DNA from: Roseivirga sp.
GTDB taxonomy: Bacteria; Bacteroidota; Bacteroidia; Cytophagales; Cyclobacteriaceae
DNA length: 64,000 nucleotides
Assembly: GCA_021404565.1 (NCBI GenBank)
Contig: JAAWWF010000026.1
Span: 186,001-250,000 of the forward strand
Reading direction: 5' to 3'
Notes under the pieces: generated by a model
The model's database searches: none
What the model saw: the letters and a program-made list of their open reading frames with translations, nothing else
What the model was told of the DNA's origin: nothing
Part shown: one piece after another, positions 35,501-44,006 of the stretch
Numbering within the stretch: position 1 is the first letter of the stretch
How the letters are laid out: every line of letters begins with the position of its first letter
Program-made: the position numbers and the translations under genes

Positions 35501-38500
35501 TTCGTCTCGCTCAGTATTGACAAATACCTGTTCTGAGCTCTTTCAGTTCTGGTAAATGCCATACCAAAGCGATTAAGCCGCTCAAATTTCATCCTGGGTA
35601 TACTCGCACGCGGATAGGCGATGGATTGAGTAAAAGACCTGGTTTCAAAGCTTGACAGGGTATTGAAACTATGATAGGGTCTGTAATCATTGGACATAAA
35701 GGCGTCAAGACGCCAGGGATTCAAAACGAACTGATCCAGGGAAGCATCATACATAGATGCCAGCACCTCTGCCGAAACCTTATCTGTGTCTTTTCCTTTA
35801 ATGGTAAAAGACCATTGCTCTTTCTCACCGGGTCTGAGTTTGTTTCTGAAAGTACCTGTTGATATTTGAAGTAAGGGGTGTTGCTCAGGCACATTTATTC
35901 TGAGAACATCATGCTGAGAAGTATTGAACAGGGTATAATCATACAAAACCCCAAAACCACCTTCGTCTTGTTTTGTAATGGGGATTTTTAGCGTTCTGAT
36001 TTCATCGTGCAAATGGATCGCAAATTTCTCAATTGGCTCACTACGTTTGCTGATAGAGAGGTTAACCACCATATCAGCGGCAGCCGTTCCATAACGGATA
36101 ATCGCGGTATCTCCCGCGAGATAAAAGGGCTTATCTGTCTTGATATAAAACCGCTGGTTATCCGCTACTTTATTCAGCTCAGGATCCGTAAGAACAAACG
36201 TTTTCTTTTTTATTACCTCTCTGCCCCTATCAGAGCTTATAAATTCAACAAGGTATTTACCTGGAGGCCATGCGCTCAGGTCATCAATTACTACGCTTTG
36301 ATTTTCTCCTGAAATCTTTTGAGAAACATACCGTTTTTGCTTTGGCCATGATGTAGATAAACCTTCACCAGAATAGGGAAAGTGAGGAAAAAGCTTGTCA
36401 TGCTCTTCCCTGGTAAAGCCGGGATAATCGGGGCTCGACCATGGTTTTGGTCGTTTCACATAGCTGGGTCCCTGTAGTTTGAAAACATTGAGTGTGCCCT
36501 GCGCTTGCTGAGGGCTGCCATTGAGAGATTTCGCATCAACCATGAATGTGGCCTTATCGGTATGTTTACTGATCTTCTCCTCCGCTTTAAGTGTTATATC
36601 AAGTGTATGATAACCAGCCTTAACCTTGGTAGTGGCCGTTCTGGTTTCGCCATTGGTATCTGTCACTTCCGCTATTACCTCATAGACAAAAACAGGCCAT
36701 TCCGACTTTTTCACTGCCGGATTGAAGGTTGCCACGAAAGGAATTTTGAAACCTCCTTCCTCATCAGTAAGCGACTCTCCCCGATGCATAAGGACATCAT
36801 CTGAGGAGTAGCCGTAACCTCGGTAATATTGCCTGCTACGGGTTACAGTATATTTTACGGGTACATTCGTCAGATTGCTGCCCGCAAAGGCAATAGCCCT
36901 TCCCTTTGCCCAAATGGAATCACCTTGTGAAAAAAGACCTTCTACAGGCTCAAAATCTACCTCAAATCTCGGGCGCTTATACTCTTCTACAGAAACACCA
37001 TGCCAGGGATCATTAAAGGACTCGGCATTATTGAAAAATTCAGAGTCCGGGTTGTGGTTCTCAACTTTCAGCCGATAGAATCCCGTCATACCTGATGAGG
37101 GTAGCTTAAAACTGCCAGCCACAGAACCAAACTCATTTGTTTCAAAGCTTTCGGTTTCTACCGTTTCACCATTCGGGTCGAGAAGAGAAACAAAGAGCAC
37201 CTCATCGCTAACCGCTTTGGAGCCCGTCCTTAGCTGTTTCATCAGCAAAGCCTTGAAGAATACTTCCTGACCCGGACGATAGATAGAGCGATCCGTAAAA
37301 AGCTGCACACCGGCATAGTACCTCTCCTCTTTGTCCACCTCAGCCTTCGTGTTTGTTCGTGAGAGATAGTTATCATACAATACTGTCTTTTCCCGACCAT
37401 CATCCAAGGTAATTTTCAAATCCACATAGACATTGGGATTGGCAAAAGAGAACTCTCCGTTTTCGTCACTTATAAAATCGCGGTTCACAAAGGAATTGGC
37501 ATAGTTTCGTCTTTTGGCCTTCAAGTGTACTTTCACACCAGGTACGGCTGCACCATTCTGTCGATTGACCACCCTATAGACCCTTTGCCTACCATTGTAA
37601 TCATAGACAAGGGCCAGGTTAGTAACCAGAACTGTTGCCGTAGCAAGTAGTTGCTTGTGATCGGTGGCGGAAGTAGCCAGCACCAGATAAGCGCCCGGAG
37701 CATGTGGAGGAAATAATACCTCGGTTGAGTGCCTTTGATAATCTCCTTCATTTTTCAGTCTACTTGCCCAGCTCTGCGCCACTTCGAAATTGGTAATCTT
37801 CGTGGTACTCAGGTTTCTGTCTTCAAGGTTGAGAATACTGTCCAGCTGATTGAGTGAGAGGTGGTAAGTAACAAACTTCAACTCATTTTGCTCCTTATAA
37901 TCAATGAGCATTTTCGCAGGCCTGTTTGGCAAAAGGTGCTTTTCTGTCCGGATTTGAAGTGAGGGCCTCTCTATCGATTTAATCAAAGCGGCACACTGGC
38001 CGGCGCCAAAACTTTCCGGAAAGGATTCGATCGCTCCGAGGCAGACTTGCCGTGCTTCAGCCTTTTTAAACCGGTAAAGCTTCTCTTTTTGATGTGAGTA
38101 TTTGTTTCCCAGATCATCGAGTTGCTGGGCAATGGAATAGTCAACGAGCGTAGAGGCTGAATCACTACCATTATGAGCCTTCAATCGCTCAAGGGAACTA
38201 AGGTATAAGCTATCTTTATTCTGAAGATTATTGTGGCGATGGACAAAAGACCTCCGGCCAAGCTCAAGGTGGATGCGTGCCTCGTCAGAGCCGTACCCTT
38301 CATGAATTAATGTAAGCTTCTGGTAGATACGAAGGGCATTGAGCCAAAATGAAGCCGAATCAGCATGATCAAGTTCTAGCCTGGAGAAATCAGCGGATGG
38401 AGAAATGAAGTTAGTATCATCTAACCTAAAGTAGTCAGACGGTCTGCCACGCTTGGTATCATGGCCTGAATAAAAGCCAATCGCCTCATGAGCCAATAAG

Positions 38501-39075
38501 TCTATTAACAGTGGTCTGTATATGCGATCTTCTGATTCCCCTGTCAGAATTTCTTCATAATCCGCAACTGGCGTAAGCAAATAAGCAGAGTCAAAATCGA
38601 GAGCGTTCGAAAAATGCTCTCCGATCTTCGAAAGAAAGGTCTTTTGGTCCCAGGTTTTAAAATCATCCTCGGGTTTATCTGTCGCTGTCCTTTGCGAAAT
38701 TTTATAGCGTTGATCGAAGTAATACCGCAGGTAGGAGCTTGCCAACACATGTTCCAGGATATAACTCACCGGCTTCGGGCTGCTATCAATTTCGGTTTTA
38801 AGCTTATCAATCGCCTGCTGCTGAGCATCCTCTTGCAACAGCAGCAAAAACTTAGACTGATAAATCACCGCTTTAATGCGCTGCGGGGTGTAGGCCTCGT
38901 TAGCAACAGCTGTTGAGTAAATAGAATCAACCTTCTTACTTGCGGACCTGGGTAAACCACGCAATTCAAGTCGATAAACCTCCTCCCAGGCTTCGGCATA
39001 GTCAAAAGAGGCTTGCTGTAGCTGAGAACTACAGGAAAACATCAAGAGAGAAAGGCTTAAAAAAAGGTTTTTCAT
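32515..39075 (-). CDS. Giant alpha-2-macroglobulin lipoprotein with carboxypeptidase-regulatory and TonB-plug-like inserts
   Basis: 2186 residues from the ATG at 39075. The frame continues upstream to 39129, but this start places the lipoprotein signal (LSLSLLMFSCSS) at the N-terminus. Order: helical N-terminal region, MG domains including an MG2-like segment (FTDRSIYRPGQEVFFKAL, about residue 595), a carboxypeptidase-regulatory-like fold (about 1205-1280, IIQGAVMDAAGQPFKGVEV), and a TonB-plug-like segment (about 1349-1402, GLIIIDGVEADV and AIYGERGGAGALIITTKK). Then come an A2M domain and a thioester motif C1646-A-E-Q within an alpha/alpha toroid. Bacterial A2Ms trap proteases in the envelope. 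The inserted plug segment is unusual; no beta-barrel is present. Confidence 0.9.
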   Translation of the reverse strand: MKNLFLSLSLLMFSCSSQLQQASFDYAEAWEEVYRLELRGLPRSASKKVDSIYSTAVANEAYTPQRIKAVIYQSKFLLLLQEDAQQQAIDKLKTEIDSSPKPVSYILEHVLASSYLRYYFDQRYKISQRTATDKPEDDFKTWDQKTFLSKIGEHFSNALDFDSAYLLTPVADYEEILTGESEDRIYRPLLIDLLAHEAIGFYSGHDTKRGRPSDYFRLDDTNFISPSADFSRLELDHADSASFWLNALRIYQKLTLIHEGYGSDEARIHLELGRRSFVHRHNNLQNKDSLYLSSLERLKAHNGSDSASTLVDYSIAQQLDDLGNKYSHQKEKLYRFKKAEARQVCLGAIESFPESFGAGQCAALIKSIERPSLQIRTEKHLLPNRPAKMLIDYKEQNELKFVTYHLSLNQLDSILNLEDRNLSTTKITNFEVAQSWASRLKNEGDYQRHSTEVLFPPHAPGAYLVLATSATDHKQLLATATVLVTNLALVYDYNGRQRVYRVVNRQNGAAVPGVKVHLKAKRRNYANSFVNRDFISDENGEFSFANPNVYVDLKITLDDGREKTVLYDNYLSRTNTKAEVDKEERYYAGVQLFTDRSIYRPGQEVFFKALLMKQLRTGSKAVSDEVLFVSLLDPNGETVETESFETNEFGSVAGSFKLPSSGMTGFYRLKVENHNPDSEFFNNAESFNDPWHGVSVEEYKRPRFEVDFEPVEGLFSQGDSIWAKGRAIAFAGSNLTNVPVKYTVTRSRQYYRGYGYSSDDVLMHRGESLTDEEGGFKIPFVATFNPAVKKSEWPVFVYEVIAEVTDTNGETRTATTKVKAGYHTLDITLKAEEKISKHTDKATFMVDAKSLNGSPQQAQGTLNVFKLQGPSYVKRPKPWSSPDYPGFTREEHDKLFPHFPYSGEGLSTSWPKQKRYVSQKISGENQSVVIDDLSAWPPGKYLVEFISSDRGREVIKKKTFVLTDPELNKVADNQRFYIKTDKPFYLAGDTAIIRYGTAAADMVVNLSISKRSEPIEKFAIHLHDEIRTLKIPITKQDEGGFGVLYDYTLFNTSQHDVLRINVPEQHPLLQISTGTFRNKLRPGEKEQWSFTIKGKDTDKVSAEVLASMYDASLDQFVLNPWRLDAFMSNDYRPYHSFNTLSSFETRSFTQSIAYPRASIPRMKFERLNRFGMAFTRTERAQNRYLSILSETNSSRLVLGSVKKEMRSGIIQGAVMDAAGQPFKGVEVSVRDTKRVVKTDSTGRFELQAKPGQRIVFSEPGYRSLEWTVGNDNYLEVRLLPYGTNPGNKASDHFYLVEIPDEEELYEVAFDMVAEEEPDRISYRARPDSKDWTPRNADTDYKYSFSTSGEMPGLIIIDGVEADVASIRQEEILSTELLNPAQAMAIYGERGGAGALIITTKKGMAAQSALLAKIKTRTNLKETAFFFPQLKTNSQGEVSFQFDSPESLSRWNLQLLAHNKELASDILRRTVVTQKELMIVPNPPRFFREGDRITFSAKLASLTTNEMNGTARLELYDELTGKLLEGMISGSANQSFRLVANGNTSLSWQLSIPEGVQAIRYKIVAATNDFSDGEENVIPVLSNRKLVQESVPIWARSHSTKTFSLDKLKTQNSASLKHHNLTLTMTTNPVWEAVQNLPYLMEYPYECAEQTFARYYANKLGSYLLESFPVIRNTFDQWAASGAPVSRLEQNQELKALLIEETPWLREAKSQAEQQKRLAELFESARMQEQLESSLDKLRKIQLSSGGFPWFSGSERPNLYITQHIIAGLAHLKKLTGGSEFQDIIVKGQSYMNKELIRQYEDLSDRPGFNQADKHIDFFQIQYLYTRSLTNAGEASEELAEALAFFEKQAFSHWLQMDLQSQAMIAMYAKKKGNDDMAEQIIASLKEYSIVDEEKGIYWKNNVTGWYNWEAPIETQALLTEAFLEITDDQTYHDGMRQWLLAEKRTKSWKSTKATTEALYALLYGGLGMLSPNNSVKVSLGGEPVPMDTIGEESMGAGYFKETWQAADIKPEMANLVIENGGNTVVFGGLHWQYFEDLDKITQAMGPLSLEKKLFLVGHDASGEVLKEIGENTELALGDLIRVRIVLRSDRSMEFIHLKDMRAAGFEPVNVLSGYRWQDGLGYYESTRDAATNFFIEYLPKGIFVFEYDLRVNNEGNFSNGITSIQNMYAPEFSSHSEGIRVVIGNK

Positions 39076-39356
39076 AAGTCTTCGGTTGTGAACTGTTACA
39101 AGGTCAACGGCCATAGAACTTTGTACCATACATGCAGGATGCTAAAAAAGCCATAAATGCATAAAGGTTGATGACCTGGTACCAATCTAGGAAGAATCAA
39201 TCTTTATAACTAATAATTTAGTTGATTGTTTTCTACCCTGCATCAAATATGGTTTTCGCTGCATAAATCTTCAGGATTGACTGCCCGCTTCACGGTTATA
39301 CAACTTTTATCGTAAGCAATTACGTATAAGAGGCTAATTACAACAAACAACTACCT

Positions 39357-39854
39357 ATGAAACGAAAAACTACCCTTACTCCACTTTTTGCGCTGTTGCT
39401 GATTGGCTCGTCTTTACTTTTAACCAGCGCTGATAAAAAAGAGGGAGATTATGACTGGATGAAAAACCGCCTGGAGCTTACCAAAGCATTTACCGTTGAG
39501 GTAATCACGGCCATGCCCGATGATAGGTACTCCTACAAGCCTAGTGACGACATACGTACGTTCCAGGAGCTGGCCTATCATGTGGTTTACAGCATAGACT
39601 ATTACAACCGCTTGTTCAAGGGAAATACTCAACCCCAATGGAGCCCGGGACCGGAAGACAGTAAGTCAAAGAAGGAACTGATTGCCTGGGCCAACGAACA
39701 GTTTGATGCCATTAATGCTACCATTTTAGCAGCTAACAATAACAATCAGCTGACTGCTGGAATCATGAGTTATATAGACCATAATGCTCACCACAGGGGT
39801 AATATGATTACCTATTTGAAAACAAACGGAATTAAACCCCCGAACTACCGATAA
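39357..39854 (+). CDS. Secreted DinB-like protein
   Basis: 165 residues with a signal peptide (LFALLLIGSSLLLTSAD) and a DinB four-helix domain. Metal-binding histidines are visible at His75 (ELAYHVVYS) and in HNAHHRGNM (His142, His145/146), the usual DinB/YfiT arrangement. Many DinB proteins are thiol-dependent transferases, but an exported one is less typical. It is followed by a strong terminator. Confidence 0.88.
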   Translation: MKRKTTLTPLFALLLIGSSLLLTSADKKEGDYDWMKNRLELTKAFTVEVITAMPDDRYSYKPSDDIRTFQELAYHVVYSIDYYNRLFKGNTQPQWSPGPEDSKSKKELIAWANEQFDAINATILAANNNNQLTAGIMSYIDHNAHHRGNMITYLKTNGIKPPNYR

Positions 39855-39876
39855 GAACGGGCAGTACTTTGAAAAA

Positions 39877-39906
39877 GGGTGATGGGGCTTTCCATCACCC
39901 TTTTTT
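39877..39906 (+). terminator. Intrinsic terminator after the DinB gene
   Basis: A perfect 9-bp stem GGGTGATGG (39877-39885) and CCATCACCC (39892-39900), loop GGCTTT, followed by six T residues and preceded by an A tract. It is the clearest terminator in the window. Confidence 0.9.
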
Positions 39907-40043
39907 GTTACAATCAGACCACATAAACCGAAGCCCCGGATTCAAAAAGATACAAGTTCGTTCATTACACCCGACAGCATAAGAAGGCTTGCAAAACCAA
40001 TTGGTAACTGCTAACATGATCGTAAATCACTTACGGTCAAAAC

Positions 40044-42473
40044 ATGCTCAACAATTCATTCAAAAAACTAATCAGTTTTTCCCTTCGGATTATCGGCAAA
40101 AACAAGTTCTACTCCTGGACCATCGTTTTCACTTTCGCTGTGGGAATTGGTGCCTGTACGGTAGCCTATAGTTTGTTTGAATCCATCCTTCAGGCACCGC
40201 TGCCTTTTGATGAGGCTGAGAACATTGTGCTGATTAAGTCTATTAAGGATGAAAACGAAGGAAGCATTTCTCTCTCCGACATGCTCGCGATTAAAGAACG
40301 GGTCAGTGGCTTTGAAGATATTGCTGCCTATTGGCCTGGGGTACAGTACAATGTAAGCGGAGAGGCCGGCAAGCTACCGGAAGAAGTGGCTACCACACTG
40401 TGTACTTCCAACCTGTTTCAGGTGCTGGGGGTGCCCATGCAGCTGGGGGGGATGTGGCCAACAGCATACGATGAAAGTGTATCATATGGTACGGTTATAA
40501 GCCATTCTCTATGGCAAAGGCGCTATGACCAGGATCCCAATAAAGTAGGTGGCAATATGAACCTCGATACCAATGGACAGTACGGCATGTATGGTGTGTT
40601 GCCCGAAGACTTTAAATTTCCCTTCGATGCCGAGCTTTTCAGGTCTATGATCATAGGGCAGGCACAGCTTACCAATCGCAATTACCGCAATGTAATCGGG
40701 GTAGCGAGACTTTCGGCTGGTACTAGCATTGAGCAGGCACAAGAGGCACTTGATGAACTAAGTATCACACTGCAAACCGAGTTTAAAAACTCTAACGAGG
40801 GACTTACTTATGAGCTCAGCCCAATTACCGAAATGTACCTGGGCAAGATCTCGCCTTATCTTATGATGATAGCCGTAGCCGTGGCCTGTGTCTTTCTATT
40901 GGTTTGTGTAAACGTAGGCAGTCTGCTGCTCTCCATTGCCCATCAGCGCAGCAAGGAAATCGCCATTCGCAGGTTGGTCGGGGGCCGGTTTTCCACCATC
41001 GTGTCTCAATACCTTGCTCAGAACCTATTGCTTGCTTTTGCAGGTGGGGCTTTGGGTATCTTACTCAGCTACTGGTCCATCACCGGTATTGAGCAGACGA
41101 TTTCTTCAGAACTGCCATTTTGGGTATCGTTGAAGCTCAACGCCAATGCCCTGGGGCTTGCCATTCTGCTCACGCTTATTGCCGGCTTGCTCACGGCACT
41201 GGTACCTGCCGTTAAGAGCGCGCGCATAAGCAGTCATTTTCTAATCAGCCCTACCACCAGGTCCCTGGGCTTCAATCAGCGGATTAAAGACATATTGGTA
41301 GCGGTGCAGATGGCGCTTGGCACCTGCCTGGTGATAGTAGCTTCTGTCATCATACAAGACTTAATTGAGCTTCAGAATGAAGAGCTGGGTTTTGATAAAG
41401 AACAGGTCTCTGTCTTCGAGGTAGCCGTACCTTTTGATAAATACAAGTTTGATTTCGATGCCGTAAACGCCTTTTATAAAAGCTCCCTTGAAAGCTTCAG
41501 TCGAATGCCCGGGGTACAATCCGTAGCAGTGACAGATAATTTGCCCCTGGCGCATGAAGAAGAGATCACGGCCAAAAGCTCTATCAGCCTGGAAGGGCAG
41601 GTCAGAGATGATATGTTTCTGAACCCTAAAGTAATTCAGCAGAAGGTATCACATGACTATCATAGCACCATGGGCATTCAGCTTATTTCCGGCCGCCTTT
41701 TCAACGAAGCAGATCTGAAGGAAGCACAACCGGTTTGCATCATCAGCGAAGACTTAGCCAGACGCCTCTGGCCGGGGGAACCTGCACTAGGCCAGAGATT
41801 AAAAATCGGGACACCGGAAAACAACAACAAACTGATGACGGTGGTGGGAGTCAGCAACAATGTAAAACACTCAGGAATCGAATCTCAAACGGCATATGAC
41901 CTCTATGTGCCCATGCCTCAAACTGTGGCTTACGATGCCTTTTTTGTAATGAAAACCAGTATTTCCAACCCTTCAGGACTCGACAACGCTGTAGCCACCA
42001 TGATGGAAAGCATTGATCCTGATCAATCTGTATTCGGATTCACAAACATGGATCAGGTAGTTTCAAAACGCCTGTGGAAACAGCGTATTTCTGGTTCTAT
42101 CTTTTCGGTATTTGGGGTCATAGCCTTTATGATCGCCCTGGTGGGTATCTATGCTGTGGTTAACCACAGTGTGAGCACACAACTCAAGCAGCTAAGCGTG
42201 CGCAGGGTATTGGGTGCCTCCGGCAAACAAATCACATTCCTCATGGTCAGAAAGGTGTTCTTTTTAGCCCTTTTAGGGGCCATTGCAGGTCTGCTTATTA
42301 CCGCTGGTTTACGCGGACCTATGAGCCAGGTCATTCTTGATGTTTCGCTGACCGAACACCTGAATTCAGTCTGGTATCTGGTAGCTTTCATTATCATCGC
42401 TCTGCTGGCCGGAGTTGTTCCGGTAAGAAGGATGCTAAAGGTAAACCCGGCTAACATATTAAGATCTGAATAA
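40044..42473 (+). CDS. ABC-type permease of the MacB/FtsX family (no prefix domain)
   Basis: 809 residues. Unlike the five permeases at the left end, it lacks the cytoplasmic prefix and starts directly with TM1 (ISFSLRIIGKNKFYSWTIVF). Two MacB_PCD periplasmic domains and two FtsX cores follow, with coupling motifs SKEIAIRRLVGGRF and LKQLSVRRVLGASGKQI. The architecture is like the acidobacterial-type duplicated permeases. It is monocistronic and has no ATPase or PadR neighbour. Substrate unknown. Confidence 0.87.
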   Translation: MLNNSFKKLISFSLRIIGKNKFYSWTIVFTFAVGIGACTVAYSLFESILQAPLPFDEAENIVLIKSIKDENEGSISLSDMLAIKERVSGFEDIAAYWPGVQYNVSGEAGKLPEEVATTLCTSNLFQVLGVPMQLGGMWPTAYDESVSYGTVISHSLWQRRYDQDPNKVGGNMNLDTNGQYGMYGVLPEDFKFPFDAELFRSMIIGQAQLTNRNYRNVIGVARLSAGTSIEQAQEALDELSITLQTEFKNSNEGLTYELSPITEMYLGKISPYLMMIAVAVACVFLLVCVNVGSLLLSIAHQRSKEIAIRRLVGGRFSTIVSQYLAQNLLLAFAGGALGILLSYWSITGIEQTISSELPFWVSLKLNANALGLAILLTLIAGLLTALVPAVKSARISSHFLISPTTRSLGFNQRIKDILVAVQMALGTCLVIVASVIIQDLIELQNEELGFDKEQVSVFEVAVPFDKYKFDFDAVNAFYKSSLESFSRMPGVQSVAVTDNLPLAHEEEITAKSSISLEGQVRDDMFLNPKVIQQKVSHDYHSTMGIQLISGRLFNEADLKEAQPVCIISEDLARRLWPGEPALGQRLKIGTPENNNKLMTVVGVSNNVKHSGIESQTAYDLYVPMPQTVAYDAFFVMKTSISNPSGLDNAVATMMESIDPDQSVFGFTNMDQVVSKRLWKQRISGSIFSVFGVIAFMIALVGIYAVVNHSVSTQLKQLSVRRVLGASGKQITFLMVRKVFFLALLGAIAGLLITAGLRGPMSQVILDVSLTEHLNSVWYLVAFIIIALLAGVVPVRRMLKVNPANILRSE

Positions 42474-42553
42474 TGCCACCGATGGCGGAGGGTTATTAGG
42501 TAATTGGTTAATGGTTATTAGACCAAACCTATAACTATTGACGGATAACCCAA

Positions 42554-42763
42554 TTACGGTTTCGTAGAAACCAGCAGCTCCCTGATGTCCACGTCCAAAG
42601 CTTCTGCTATGCGCGATAGCATATCCACACGAGGCTGAATTTCATTGGTACACCACTTAGAAACGGTGGTTTTATTTACACCCAGCACCTCAGCCAGCCA
42701 GAGGCTCGACTTATCCCTTTCTGCGATCACTGCCTTGATACGATTATGCTTCTTTTGGGCCAT
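42554..42763 (-). CDS. Small XRE-type HTH regulator
   Basis: 69 residues with a Cro/C1-type HTH (SLWLAEVLGVNKTTVSKWCTN) and the tail DVDIRELLVSTKP, which it shares with the island XRE protein at 23788. It stands alone, convergent with the permease at 40044, and its 5' side faces the multi-hairpin region. Target unknown; autoregulation is likely for proteins of this size. Confidence 0.85.
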   Translation of the reverse strand: MAQKKHNRIKAVIAERDKSSLWLAEVLGVNKTTVSKWCTNEIQPRVDMLSRIAEALDVDIRELLVSTKP

Positions 42764-43218
42764 TTGACGGGTTTTGATCGAAAATATCGAATTTCACCCA
42801 GAAGGATTCTTTAAAAAAGTTGCATTAAAAGCAATTATAACATAGCTTTAAGGAACTAAAGTTGCTTTTATTCATTATTTAAAATATTTATACGCCAATT
42901 AATCTACTTTTAACAGCACTTTCGCTGTTAGAGCAATGATGAATTTTAGATGTTGAGTGAATCCAATTGGCATTCAGCGTTCGTGAAGTCTCGCTTCACG
43001 CAAAGGAAATGGTTCTCTGGCTGTGGTTGCCATACCACAGGAGAATTGTGTTTTGGTGATTTGATCAATGTAGTGAGGGTGTCAGTGCAGACACCTTCAT
43101 GCATTGGTCAACGATGAGCAATTCCTCACACTTATATTTCAGAAAAATACCAATGCTTAAGACTGTGGTGTGAATACTAAAATCTTAAAAAGGTCATTAT
43201 ATTGAATAAGGTATCAAT
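42764..43218. other. Gene-free region with several consecutive hairpins
   Basis: No coding frame is supported. The first 200 bases are AT-rich. From 42982 to 43124 there are consecutive stem-loops (listed separately), and the last 90 bases should contain the promoter of the L,D-transpeptidase gene. I could not identify an RNA family. Confidence 0.5.
42982..43124. repeat. Multi-hairpin element (candidate ncRNA or repeat)
   Basis: Stem 1: CGTGAAG (42982-42988)/CTTCACG (42994-43000). Stem 2: CTGTGGT (43021-43027)/ACCACAG (43034-43040). Stem 3 is nested: GAATTG (43043-43048)/CAATTC (43119-43124) encloses TTGATCAATG (43061-43070)/CATTGGTCAA (43102-43111; 9 of 10), which encloses GGTGTC (43078-43083)/GACACC (43090-43095). 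The density of stems in a gene-free stretch suggests a structured RNA or a non-autonomous element. Confidence 0.5.
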
Positions 43219-43926
43219 ATGAAGCCACTATACTACCTCTTGTTTCTCAGTCTCAGCCTGTCAGCACTCAGTCAGGAGCCTCCCTCATCTGCCAGAAGTA
43301 CCAAAGCAATAGACGGCCAAATACCTATACTCCGGGAAGCACTGGCAGCAAAAGGAATGACACTCGGTGATCCCGTTTTTATGCGCATTTTCAAAGAAAG
43401 CAATGAACTGGAAGTATGGATGAAACCAGAAGACTCCGATGAATTCGAGCTTTTTAAAATCTATGAGATTTGCTACTACTCCGGTGATCTGGGCCCTAAA
43501 ACCAAGCAAGGAGACCGACAAAGTCCTGAGGGTTTCTACTTTGTCAATGCAGGTCGCTTTAATCCCTGGAGCAGCTTTCATCTTTCACTCAACATGGGTT
43601 ACCCCAATACCTATGACCGTGCGAAAGGGTATACCGGCAACTACCTGATGATTCACGGAAGCTGTGTTTCCATCGGCTGTTACGCTATGAAAGACGAGGG
43701 CATAGAGGAGATTTATACACTGGCGCATAAGGCCGTTGAACAGGGGCAAACCTTCTTCAGGGTTCACTCCTTCCCCTTTCGCATGACAGATGCCGCAATG
43801 GCCAAAACGGCTGACCACAAATGGAACAGCTTTTGGAAAAACCTGAAAGCCGGTTACGACTGGTTTGAAGAGAAAAAATTGCCTCCTAACGTCAATGTCA
43901 GGAATGGAGAATATGTCTTCAATTAA
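43219..43926 (+). CDS. Murein L,D-transpeptidase (YkuD family)
   Basis: 235 residues with a signal peptide (YLLFLSLSLSALSQ). The YkuD catalytic motif is complete: His146 in MIHGSCVSIGCYAM and nucleophile Cys154, in the HGS-x3-G-C form of the YafK-like subgroup, with preceding QSPEGFYFV. It acts in the periplasm on the peptide stems of peptidoglycan, either forming 3-3 or lipoprotein cross-links or cleaving them. It appears monocistronic. Confidence 0.9.
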   Translation: MKPLYYLLFLSLSLSALSQEPPSSARSTKAIDGQIPILREALAAKGMTLGDPVFMRIFKESNELEVWMKPEDSDEFELFKIYEICYYSGDLGPKTKQGDRQSPEGFYFVNAGRFNPWSSFHLSLNMGYPNTYDRAKGYTGNYLMIHGSCVSIGCYAMKDEGIEEIYTLAHKAVEQGQTFFRVHSFPFRMTDAAMAKTADHKWNSFWKNLKAGYDWFEEKKLPPNVNVRNGEYVFN

Positions 43927-43929
43927 AAA

Positions 43930-43965
43930 AGCGAACCCGTTTCCAGATTCGCTCTCATTTCTTTT
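43930..43965 (+). terminator. Weak terminator between convergent genes
   Basis: AGCGAA (43930-43935) and TTCGCT (43948-43953) form a 6-bp stem followed by a T-rich run (CTCATTTCTTTT). A second G/C hairpin (CCCCT-GGC-AGGGG) lies near 43974-43986. They separate the transpeptidase from the convergent fad operon. Confidence 0.45.
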
Positions 43966-44006
43966 CTCCTCCCCTGGCAGGGGGGGTGTCAGTAGGACGG
44001 AGGGGT

